Below, piece by piece: positions 20,691 through 30,581 of a stretch of 64,000 nt of DNA. Origin of the DNA: Poa pratensis (taxonomy: Eukaryota; Streptophyta; Magnoliopsida; Poales; Poaceae); the NCBI GenBank assembly GCA_947311845.1, contig CAMZMU010000040.1, positions 62,638,830-62,702,829 on the forward strand, given 5' to 3'. The notes beneath the pieces were generated by a model that was not told where the DNA came from, did no database searches, and worked only from the letters and a program-made list of their open reading frames with translations. Every line of letters starts with the position of its first letter. Position 1 is the stretch's first letter. The position numbers and the translations under genes are program-made.

Positions 20691-21514
20691 GCTATTTGCA
20701 GCATTTTGCAGTGCACCGACGTATCCGCAACTGCGGCATGTATGTTGGGCCGCTGTCCATCGGTTTATCCCTTTTCTTGTTTTTTATTTTCTTTATCAAA
20801 TCCGATTTTTTTCCAATCTGCATGTTTTCCAAAAATCCGAACATTTGATCGAATCTCTTTTTTATCTTCATGTTATAAACTAAATTCAAAATCTGAACTT
20901 TTTTAAAATATGTAAATCTCCAAAAATGAAAATTTCTTTAAATTAGAACATTTTCAAAATCTAAAAGTTTCTTTATAATATGAACATAACAAAAAAAAAA
21001 AAAGTGGAGAACAGAAATAAAAAAAGGAAAAAAACAACAAATGGGTCTGCCATGGCGGTGACGAGGTGTGCAGTGCCAGCCCTCGTACCAAAAGAGGCCA
21101 AATAGGATTAGCTCCGTCTGCCGGACAAGACGACATATAACATAACACATTGGTGTATAAGAAATTAAGAATGACTGAATCCACTCTAGAAATGGTGACT
21201 TGGTTGTGTCTTTGCCGTAGACACTCACTAGAGGCCTATCTAATGTCGTCGAACTCATAAACTAGGGTTATCACATGGGTACACTCTCCTACATCTTATG
21301 GTCTTTTAATCAAAGAATTTTTGAAGAACTATTTGGACGATTCTAATCATTTGGGAATTTTCCTATTGATGGTAGGCATTTGATCTGTAGGATTGCAATT
21401 CTTAGGGCACATTTCTAATGGATTTTTGGAGGAAAATCTCCATATACACCAACCACTTTGAGAATGCACGTGATTTCCCTATGTTCCATGAAGAATTATG
21501 TATAAATCCTATAT
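20691..21514. other. Low-copy intergenic DNA
   Basis: No gene is seen. It contains T-rich and A-rich runs (for example a long A run near 20990-21003) and short ORFs without family features. Confidence 0.5.
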
Positions 21515-21795
21515 ATTAAGGATAGCTTGACACTCCCAAAAAATGACATCATCACTTCACTCCAAAAATAGGTTTCCATTTGTCAGTTAATTGATCATTT
21601 GCGGTAGGGATGTTGGCGGAGGTCCGCGAGCTGTCCGCTAGGACTCCGAACATGTACGCTGCATGTACGTACAGTGCATATATGTACACCAATTCGTTTT
21701 TTTTCGTGCACAAATCCGTTCGGGCGGACTGTCCGGCCGCCTATTCGGCTGGCATGCCTAATTTGGGTGTAAAGACATCGTGCCTGTCCGGTAGG
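21515..21795 (+). repeat. Direct repeat, copy 1
   Basis: The stretch from TTAAGGATAGCTTGACACTC to ATCGTGCCTG recurs at 22309-22590 with a few mismatches and a 6-bp length difference near the GCATGTACGTAC tract. It has no coding content. Confidence 0.9.
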
Positions 21796-21801
21796 ATTGA
21801 C

Positions 21802-22131
21802 CGGTGAGCGAAACAATCTTTTTTTTGCAAAACACAGTACAACGCAGACGCTCATATACACACGCACACACTCATCCCTATGAACACACGCACGCACACC
21901 TATCCCTATGAGCACCTCCGAAAGACTGAGTCGGCGGGTCGAGTCTTGAATTGACGAAGTCACCACGGACGGCTCGCTGTCGACGGGAACGTCGCCTCCC
22001 ACTGAAGAATATTCCGCCTTAAATGAGAAACACCAGCGTCAAACCTGGGGTTTGAACTCTGGTGGGATAGGGTACAACCACCCACCTAACCATGTTGCAA
22101 CAGGCAAGTTCTCGGTGAGCGAAACAATCTT
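21802..22131 (-). mobile_element. tRNA-type SINE with perfect 19-bp target duplication
   Basis: The 19-bp sequence CGGTGAGCGAAACAATCTT is present at 21802-21820 and 22113-22131. Between them is a 292-bp body. On the minus strand its 5' part has a polymerase III A-box-like TGGTTAGGTGG (about 22083-22093) and a B-box-like GAGTTCAAACC (about 22050-22060). Its 3' end, at the left, finishes in an oligo(A) tail (oligo(T) on the plus strand from 21817). Target duplication, tail and internal promoter boxes together identify a LINE-mobilised SINE. It is longer than the roughly 180-bp Au SINE, so I do not assign a family. Confidence 0.75.
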
Positions 22132-22308
22132 AAGAGTAAGGTGTATTTGGAGAAGGAGAATCGGGGCTACCCACGGGGACTTGTTACCGATTGATTTCGT
22201 CCGGATTTGCTTTGCTAGTTATCCTTTTTGTGTTTTTCCCCTCGTTTGTTCATCGTGTTCATCGTTCCCCCCGCCCAAATCCGTGAAGATCGAGACCTAC
22301 CCTACATC
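22132..22308. other. Spacer between SINE and second direct repeat
   Basis: Nothing recognisable was seen. Confidence 0.4.
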
Positions 22309-22590
22309 ATTAAGGATAGCTTGACACTCCCAAAAAATGACATCATCACATCAACTCCAAAAATAGGTTTCCATTTGTCAGTTAATTGATCATTTGCGGT
22401 AGGGATGTTGGCGGACGTCCGCGAGCTGTCCCCTAGGACTCCGAACATGCATGTACGTACAGTGCATATATGTACACCAATTCGTTTTTTTTCGTGCACA
22501 AATCCATTCGGGCGGACTGTCCGGCCGCCTATTCCGCTGGCGCGTCCGCCGACATGCCAAATGTGCGGTGCAAAGGCATCGTGCCTGGCC
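22309..22590 (+). repeat. Direct repeat, copy 2
   Basis: This is the partner of 21515-21795, about 795 bp downstream. Removing the SINE and one target duplication (311 bp) leaves an original spacing of about 480 bp, so the repeat is not strictly tandem. Confidence 0.9.
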
Positions 22591-23630
22591 TCCAAGAAAC
22601 GACAGCCGTGCAACTCAATCATGCATGCAGATCGTCAGATCGATGTGCAATGTCTCTGTCTAGTCGACCAGCTCTCCGCCCATGCATATACAGTATATGC
22701 CAAGCACATGCACGCATGATGCACCGTTTTTACCACTGCCGAGCGTCAGCCACCTTGCAACACCATCAACCCCAAGCTCTGTGCCAGCAATTTACTGGCT
22801 GTGATTTTCCCTCCTCTGTTGTAGCACAGCAATGTTCCTGTTTGGATCTACTCTACCTACAAGCATTACTGTGCTTGTGTCCTAAGTACTTACTGTAATT
22901 GATTGTCCCGTGAACCTTTCCAGTTTGAAATTCCAGCTCTCGTGTGGAGTATCAGGGGTCGGGATCGGTGATCGCAAAAGCAACCGATGGCCAAATATTT
23001 TGGGCCCTAAATTCCGGCCACTAGTGCACTACTTTAAGCCCCTCTTGATGGAGAACCGTCCACTTTGAAAAATGATGGAGAACCGTCCAAATGATGGAGA
23101 ACCGTCCACTTTGAAAAACAACTTGCGGTGAGTCATGCCCAATAAATATCCACTCGCGCAGCAATAAAGGGACAAAAAACCCCAACTCACGGTGCTAATA
23201 GCCCGATTTCGTCCGATGTGGCGCATTATTACGCCCAGTTATTGGAGGGGATGAGCGGGATCCTGGGAGTACATGCTCCGAGGATGGAATAAAATTTGCC
23301 AAAATATTCAGAACAAAAGAGTGTATGTTCATGCAATTGGTGTGCATGTAAAGTTCCATGAAAACAACGCAAGTTTTGTGTTTTTTTTATAAAAAAACAT
23401 TGCTCCGTAGTGCAGTTTACAGAGCATGAAACTTTTTTTAACACAGGGAACAAAGCTTTGTCTAATTCATCAAAATTTATGTGCACATAAACATGCACAT
23501 GTGAAGAAAAAAACATTTGGAAAATCATTTTATTGTGGGTGCTCCAGACTTCCGGGTGCAACTTTGAGTTGCCAATTTTTCGAATACCAGGGACAGGGAG
23601 GCCCACTCCCTATTTTGTTTCTACCGCCCG
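22591..23630. other. 5' flank of the GH32 gene
   Basis: No gene is seen. Three copies of GATGGAGAACCGTCCA lie at about 23047, 23074 and 23092 in tandem-like spacing. A segment with facing termini (CATGCTCC near 23272 and GGTGCTCC near 23540) may be a small decayed MITE. The region directly precedes the promoter. Confidence 0.5.
23047..23118. repeat. Short promoter-proximal tandem repeat
   Basis: TGATGGAGAACCGTCCA is present three times. The first and third copies extend into CTTTGAAAAA. It lies about 0.6 kb upstream of the GH32 start. Confidence 0.8.
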
Positions 23631-23637
23631 CTCCAGC

Positions 23638-23644
23638 TATAAAT
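23638..23644 (+). promoter_or_regulatory. TATA box of the GH32 gene
   Basis: TATAAAT, in a C-rich context, lies 109 bp upstream of the ATG, leaving room for a 5' leader of about 75 nt. Confidence 0.65.
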
Positions 23645-23746
23645 CACGCTCCCTCGCTCGCTGCTGAAGAGCACACCAACCATCCATCCACCACCGGAAT
23701 CTAGTAGACTTCTCTTTGAACTCGTCGGGAGTTGGGAATTCCGGCA

Positions 23747-26700
23747 ATGGAGTCCCGGGCCATTCCCAGCGCGGCGTACGAGCCACTGCTCCCACGCGCC
23801 GCTGACGACGTCGCCAAGGTCCAGAAGGACCACCACAGCCGGAGGTGGCGCGCGTGCTTCGTCGTGGTGGCGGCCTCGGCCGTGGTGGCGCTCGTTGTCG
23901 TGGCAGCCGCGCTGGCAGGAGGCAGGATGGGTCAGGCGGACGACGGCGATAACGCCGCCGACGAGGGCGCGGCTGGAGGGTTCCCGTGGACCAACGATAT
24001 GCTGCAATGGCAGCGCGCCGGGTACCATTTCCAGCCGGCGGAGGGGATGTTCATGAGCGGTACGTAAATCGCTGGACTACTCGTCTTCTTTGCCGTGGTT
24101 TGATCCGTCCAGAAAATTAACTGACATTGCTGCCTTTGCTTCTTTGTTTGCCGGCGGCGGCGGGCTCCGGCGACATACATGCAGATCCCAACGGTGAGTG
24201 ACTACACACTAACTAGCTAAGTGACAAACATGGTTGGAACAAATCAATGTGGGCCCCAATGAAAAGCGAACGTGATAAATAAATGTGAAAGCATATCAAA
24301 TTTGTGAAGTTTTGTCCTTTGTAATATATAAGTCATGTACCAAGATTTTTCTTTAGCTAGACTTTGTTAAATTGCACCGAGTCCATAAAAACATCGACAT
24401 CTACACACTACACTGTGGAGTAATAAAACTATCATCTATCTCGTTAATGAAGAATATTATTTACACTCACATATACATGTACAAGAAAATTCAGATTTTT
24501 TTTACATTTTTTTTCACATGCAACACGATGAAAGGAAATTATCATCTATCTCGTTAATTAAGTTGAACCAAAGTAAAAAAAAAAAAACAGCACATGAGCC
24601 TCTTTTCATTTATGAATGCTCAACGTGGGTAGAGGTTCCCCACCTCTACTTTCACCGAAGAGTGTTTATTCAAGCCAGATGGTTCTACAATGGAGTAGAC
24701 AACGCGAAAGGTAGCATGCCACATTTGCGCACTAGCAACCAAGTGGAGAAAACGCTGCATCTTTCCAACCTAACCAAAGAAACTTACACGCAAACGCGAA
24801 TAAATAAATTAAGCTGTGAAATCGGGCGAGAGAATTGATTTGATCGATCTGATTATGCATGCATTGCAGGTCCGGTGTATTACCATGGATACTACCACAT
24901 GTTCTACCAGTACAACCCAAAGGGTGTTGCGTGGGACGACGGCATGGAGTGGGGCCACGTCGTGTCCCAGGATCTGGTCCACTGGCGCCACTCCCTCTGG
25001 CCATGTTGCCTGACCATTGGTACGACATCAAGGGCGTCTTGTCGGGCTCCATCACCACACTCTCCAATGGTTCACTCGTCATGATGTACACGGGTGTTAC
25101 CAACGCTACCAACCAGGTCGAGGTCCAGTGCCTCGCAGTCCCGGCCGACCCCAATGACCACGAACTTCGGCACTGGACCAAGCACCCCGCCAACCCCGTC
25201 CTTTCTCATCCGGTTGGGATCAAGGACATGGACTTCCGAGACCCCACCACCGCCTGGTATGTTGAGTCCGATGGAATGTGGCGCACCCTCATTGGTTCCA
25301 AGGACGACCACCAGGGCAGCCACGCCGGCATTGCCTTCGTGTTCAAGACCAAGGACTTCCTTAGCTGGGAGCGCATTCCAGGCCTCTTGCACCGTGTCGA
25401 GGGCACCGGCATGTGGGAGTGCATCGACTTCTACCCCGTAGGTGGTGCCAACAACTCGGAGGTGTTGTATGTGATAAAGGCGAGCATGGACGACGAAAGG
25501 CATGACTACTACTCGCTTGGGAGGTACAACGCGACAGCGAACACGTGGACACCAATCGACGCAGAGCTGGACTTGGGGATCGGGCTGAGGTACGACTGGG
25601 GCAAGCTCTATGCATCGACGTCCTTCTATGATTCGTCCAAGAAGCGGCGCATAATGTTGGGGTACGTCGGCGAGGTTGACTCCGCACGGTCAGACGTCGC
25701 CAAGGGATGGGCCTCAATCCAGGTACGTATCTATCTCTATATGATTATTACATCGATGGAGTGTTGGAATGTTGCTGTTCTTGTTGTAGTTACAGTGCAT
25801 GCATTGTGCTATTGCAATCCATCCTCTAGTATATCTGCTAGATATAGTATCTCCGTGTGTTCCATTCTTGGCCACCTAGCACTAGTACCAGTATCTTTTT
25901 CCAATCAATAATTGTAGTACTTGCTGCTAGTATCCTTTACCAACCAAATATTAGTAATACGTATCCTTCCAAGAGGATCGAAAAAAAAGTATTCTTCCAA
26001 GAGCCCATGAACACTGCTTAGCTTACTAATCATGGTGTATGCCGTGCGTGCAGTCGATTCCGAGGACAGTGGCACTGGACGAGAAGACCCGGACGAACCT
26101 CCTCCTATGGCCGGTGGAGGAGGTCGACGCGCTCCGTTACAACGCCACCGAACTCAGCGACATCACCATCGACACCGGCTCCGTCTTCCACATCCCGCTC
26201 CGCCAAGCCACCCAGCTCGACATCGAGGCCACATTCCGCCTCGAAGCCTCTGCCGTCGCCGCCGTAAACGAGGCCGAAGTCGGCTACAACTGCAGCAGCA
26301 GCGGTGGCGCCGCCGCCCGCGGCGCGCTCGGTCCCTTTGGCCTCCTTGTCCACGCCGCCGGGGACCGCCGCGGGGAGCAGACGGCGATCTACTTCTACGT
26401 GTCCAGGGCCCTCGACGGCGGCCTGAGGACCAGCTTCTGCAACGACGAGTCGCGGTCGTCGCGCGCCAGGGACTTGACCAAGCGGGTGGTGGGCAGCACC
26501 GTGCCGTGCTCGACGGCGAGGCTGTCCATGAGGGTGCTCGTGGACCACTCCATCGTGCAGAGCTTCGCCATGGGCGGGAGGTCCACGTCCACGTCACGCG
26601 TGTACCCGACGGAGGCCATCTACACGGGGGGAGTGTACCTGTTCAACAACGCCACCGGTGCTGGAGTCACGGCGGAGAGGGTCGTCGTGCACGAGATGAA

Positions 26701-26764
26701 CTCCTCGACGTACAACGACATCGTCTTGGCCGATGCCTTTAGGCACACACACGAGCTATATTAG
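23747..26764 (+). pseudogene. Vacuolar GH32 gene (invertase / fructosyltransferase type), frameshifted
   Basis: There are four exons: 23747-24059, 24185-24193 (9 nt), 24870-25722 and 26054-26764, all with GT-AG introns. The N-terminus has the vacuolar GH32 layout: a short cytosolic tail with YEPLLP, then a hydrophobic anchor (CFVVVAASAVVALVVV). The catalytic residues are present: nucleophile Asp in MSDPNG (residue 105, codon split by intron 1), Asp in FRDP (25240-25242) and acid/base Glu in ECID (25417-25419). MSDPNG with Ser, DDGMEWGH, and the YDWGK and EKTRTNLLLWPVEE stretches look closest to grass fructosyltransferases, 6-SFT in particular. Substrate type is not certain. One base is missing at 24991/24992, so translation would end at 25082-25084 after 178 residues. 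A region at 26507-26526 is also out of frame locally. With one base restored the length would be 628 residues, normal for the family. Confidence 0.88.
24185..24193 (+). other. 9-nt mini-exon of the GH32 gene
   Basis: ATCCCAACG lies between AG (24183-24184) and GT (24194-24195). It encodes the end of the nucleophile Asp codon, then Pro, Asn and the first base of Gly. This tiny exon is a known hallmark of plant GH32 genes. Confidence 0.9.
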
Positions 26765-27804
26765 CTAGACCGGTAATGCATGTAGGATCACTTCCCTTAT
26801 ATTTTTCCAAGTGTCGAATTTGTTCTTGTTCTAGCAGTATGCGATATAAAATGTGAATCGACGTATGGTTTGATCGTTAATTAGGAGGGTGGTTGTACCA
26901 TTAGCCTACCAAGGATCAAACCATACTGAAGCTCCGCCACTCCGCGGTCGATCACCATTAGTGTATGTGTATGTGGTGGCGGAGGTGTTCACGCGTGTGT
27001 TTATTACATTGTTTTTGACGATGTTTCGTGGAGAAAAATGTAGTATGCAAGCGTCTACATTGTTGTATTCGTTGTTTCGTGAGAAGAATATTCAGTCATC
27101 TACATTCTTGTATGTATTCGGTGTTTCTCGTGAAGAAAGTATTATGCAATATGTATGCATTGCATGCAGTGCAGCACATACATATCAGATATTTGTGTCT
27201 GGTTCTCTTTGCATATCAGATATTTGTTCATGTGTGTTGATTCGGGTCCACTGGGCAGGAGGCTGGATCTGGCCTCGACTGGAGAGGGTCTATAAATTGC
27301 CGTACATTTTGTCATATCCCTCAGTGGCTAGCTAGGCGTGTCCTTTTCAGAGAAAAGGTAGATGGCCCTGCTTTTTATATAAAAAACAAGAATTTTTAGT
27401 ACCAACAAAGCTAACCAATGCAATGAACCCAAACGTCGACGAGGCCAGAACCTAACCTCACCAAGAACACTTTCTAAAACCCCCCTCAACGTCTGGTTAG
27501 CTATGTTGCTAGCGATGTCTCACTGATCAACCCGAGTTTAGTTGGTTTACAATTAGCACGCCATTTTCTGTCCTCACCGAGTCATCAGTCTACTAACCTC
27601 CGTAGCTATCATGGATACATATATGCATGTAGGCTCCTCTCCTCACCAACCCAAGCACACCTCGGTCGTTCACGTAGCTTTCATCCATGTGAGCCCCTCC
27701 AGCAGCTCAATCATGGAGATCCACTGTCTTCTTCTGCGTGCCCTACAAATAGTACCTCCTCCGATGCTATATTGGGAGACAAAGTAATGGCAGGATTGCC
27801 AATT
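26765..27804. other. 3' flank of the GH32 gene
   Basis: No second gene is seen. The stretch is AT-rich directly after the stop, as for a 3' untranslated region, with several GTTTCGTG-GAGAA / GTTTCTCGTGAAGAA near-repeats between 27020 and 27140. No clear polyadenylation site was fixed. Confidence 0.45.
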
Positions 27805-28035
27805 TGTCATGCATTCTTGTCAGCACGGGATATTCGCGATGAATCAAAGTCCAAATTCTGTTTCATCACCGAGATCTGCAACTTGTGGCCGACCAGCTTT
27901 CTTTGTCGATCGAATATGCTACAGTGCTTACCATGCATCCACGTGTTGTCGCCGACCCATGTACCAGCCCAGAAAACGGCCCAGGCCCAAGGCAACGCAG
28001 CAGCCCGCTCCGAAAGACACCGGCCCGTCTGCTAA
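27805..28035 (+). repeat. Right copy of the repeat flanking the GH32 gene
   Basis: It is uninterrupted and matches 19485-19604 joined to 20572-20690, in the same orientation, about 8 kb away. It shows the pre-insertion state of the left copy. Confidence 0.8.
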
Positions 28036-28199
28036 TTGTAAACCAAACTCGGGTTGATTGTCGCATGACTGAATCCAAAGATCACGCGGCCATCCATGTC
28101 GGATAAAAATATCCCTCGCGGTGTTCTCCATTCGCACAGACACCTCCATAAAAAGTTCTCAATTTTCCACGTGTTGTAATGTGGACGATGAACGGAGCA

Positions 28200-28821
28200 A
28201 ACTGGTGCGACGGTAGATTACCTACATAAGGGGAGAATTTTTATCATCAAAAATCTTGTCATTTCTACACTGCCACATCGACCGTATTACGGCTATCGCC
28301 CCCACCCTAATTAGAGTTCTAAACTTGTGATCAATACCATGTAACCAATTGCCAAAAATATTCCAACTAAACGTGGTGAATACAAATTTGAAGCTACTTG
28401 GATGGCTGACCGAATAGAACGAGCAAACTTGCAATCGAAGAATAAGTGTTTGATCGTCTCCTCATGTGGACATAAAACACAATTTGTACTTCCATGCCAC
28501 AAGGTTATCCTTGGTTAACATAACACCTCGACGAATATAGCCCGCAAAGATTTTTAGTTTTAGTGGTATTTTCATCTTCATACCTTTTTATTATTATCAA
28601 CCGGCATGTTGGAGTGTACCAATGCTATGTACATGGAGTCTACAAAGAATTTACCATTCTCACGTAGATTTGAGCGAAATTTGTCTGACCTTTGCGACAG
28701 CTGTATCAAAGCAAGCCGCCCTATTAGAGCATTCCATGCCGCAAGGCAGGGTCCAACCAAATCTCGCATGAACGTCACGTTTGGCGGCGATATCACTCTA
28801 ATGATGGACAATATTATATAG
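28200..28821 (-). pseudogene. LINE (non-LTR) ORF2 C-terminal fragment
   Basis: Read on the minus strand in two frames, it contains LSQRSDKFRSNLRENGKF, then KMKIPLKLKIFAGY, RRGVMLTKDNL, and a zf-RVT-type zinc-binding region (CVLCPHEETIKHLFFDCKFA), followed by WQCRNDKIFDDK. This order is typical of the end of plant LINE reverse transcriptase proteins. The reverse transcriptase core is absent. At least two frameshifts are present, and no poly(A) tail is seen at its left (3') end. Confidence 0.8.
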
Positions 28822-29238
28822 AGCAGGATGTGTTATTATTTTGTTATGTATCGTGTCTACCACTCCCACCATAATTGGAGTTCTTGTTAAATGTGAATAA
28901 TCTCATATTCGGTATCGATGAACATTTGCGTGTGTTATTTTCTTTTTATGTACCTTCTCCATTTTTACACATGAAAATTCTTGTTGAAGGTATATGTTCC
29001 CTATGTGATGTTTATCTTTGCTGACGTGTACGTTTAAATTTTTAGTCACACTTTGGCTTGCGCGGGCTTAAGAAAAATCAAGGCCGCCTCTAACCCCCTC
29101 CCTCAGTACACCTATACGGGGATGGAGTTTTGTGTACACTTTGTTCCGAAAACGAAATGAGATGGAGGATCGCCCCCGTTGCACCCTAAAAAAATGAAAA
29201 CAATATATACCATGACAATAGCATCTCCGTCCCCATTA
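28822..29238. other. Spacer between two LINE fragments
   Basis: No gene or clear repeat was seen. The last roughly 130 bp (CCCTCAGTACACCTATACGG onward) could be an unrecognised element end. Confidence 0.4.
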
Positions 29239-29870
29239 TAGGTGCCAGGAGGAATCATTAGCCTACAGTACGCTGACGACACCATTTTGTTTTTGGAAAA
29301 TGATGTTGATATGGCTAGGAACTTAAAGTGGATTCTTACATGTTTTGAACAGATGTCCGGCATGCGCATCAATTTTCATAAGAGTGATCTGCTAACTATT
29401 AATCTTGATGATGATGATGCGTTTATGTTTGCCAAGATTTTTGGCTGTAAGGTTGTTGACTTTCCCTTTGTTTATCTGGGTCCCTTTGCACTTCTCTAAG
29501 TTGCGAAAGGATGACTTGCAGCCTATCTTGGACAAAATTATTAAGAGAATTTCGGGGTGGAAAGGGAGATTGCTCTCCTATAGAGCCAAAATTGTGCTTT
29601 TGCAAGCATGTGTGGCTAGTATTCTAATGAATTAATTTCGGTCCTGAAATTTCCAAAATGGGCCACTAAGGCCATAAACTCACAAATGTCTCACTTCTTT
29701 TGGAAAGATACAGAGGATGCTCTCAAGTACCATTTGGTTAACTGGGAAGCTGTTTGCCATAAAAAGGAGTATAGTGGTCTTGGTATCCAAAATATCAGAG
29801 AATTTAATCTGTGCTTGTTGGCATCATGGATTAAACGCTATCATCTAGATCAACATAAGATTTGGCGTAC
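29239..29870 (+). pseudogene. LINE reverse transcriptase fragment
   Basis: GGIISLQYADDTILF carries the reverse transcriptase YADD catalytic motif. MSGMRINFHKSDLLTINL follows, then FFWKDTEDALKYHLVNWE and CHKKEYSGLGIQNIREFNLC, the conserved order of LINE RT and post-RT regions. Frameshifts and stops occur near 29495 and 29632. The fragment begins abruptly and is cut off after LDQHKIWR at about 29870 by the next transposon. Confidence 0.85.
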
Positions 29871-30580
29871 GCAAACGGTCGGCGTACGCAAACTGCCGTC
29901 GGCGTACGCTCTGGTGGGCCCCACAAGACGGCATCCCCACGTTTTCGTTAGCTCAACATACGCAGCGCCACGTGGCCGCTTCCTGGGCGCCTGGGAGATG
30001 ACCTACGCCGACGGCATTGACGTCGGCGTATGGGTGACCATATGGTCCGCTTCTGGCGACGTGGCAGCATCCTGTGCGTCCGGCCGGGATCCTATTGCCG
30101 TCGGCGTATGGGTGACCATAATTTGTTAGTTTAGGCAAATTGGTTCTGCTGGTTTCTAGCACATTTTAAATACAATTAAAATTGCACAAATTTTAAAACA
30201 TCACAGAACATCACATATATAATCCAAACCATCATACAAGTTCCAAATGACTCAAGCACAATTCGAATTCATACAAACATTCATACAAACTCCAAATGAC
30301 ACAAACATAGTTCGAATTCATCCAAACATTCATACAAACACACCCGGACACATCCTACATCTTCTGAGAGCTCGAGGTACCGATATCTGAGGCCGATGAT
30401 TCCTTGCCTTGGCTCATCTTGGTCAATCACCTGCATTGAGAAAGGGTAAACAATTAATAAGCATGTTGAAAAATAAATACTAAGCATAATAGAGACATAA
30501 TAAAATGTAGAAAATAAGAATAAAGATGAATGCAATTAAGAAGAAGCATGTTGAAAGACTAAGCATGTTGAAAAGTAAAT
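29871..30580. repeat. Subterminal GCCGTCGGCGTA repeats and 3' spacer of the right CACTA
   Basis: The motif GTCGGCGTA(C/T)G or its complement occurs at about 29879, 29892, 30003, 30023 and 30099. A non-coding AT-rich part follows, with a repeated ATTCATACAAACATTCATAC tract (about 30267-30335). Confidence 0.7.
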
Positions 30581-30581
30581 A

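Noticed and set aside
22047..22094. Possible tRNA gene (A- and B-box-like sequences)
   Set aside because: No cloverleaf, and the boxes belong to a SINE with a tail and target duplication.
26032..26742. Long alternative-frame and antisense ORFs over GH32 exon 4
   Set aside because: They are shadows of GC-rich third positions. The GH32 frame has clear family sequence.
23747..26764. Naming the GH32 gene as 6-SFT, 1-SST, 1-FFT or vacuolar invertase
   Set aside because: Features are mixed. By-eye similarity favours 6-SFT, but a phylogeny is needed, so no symbol is given.
29275..29300. YADD motif as a retron or LTR reverse transcriptase
   Set aside because: Flanking sequence is that of a plant LINE, not a bacterial or LTR element.
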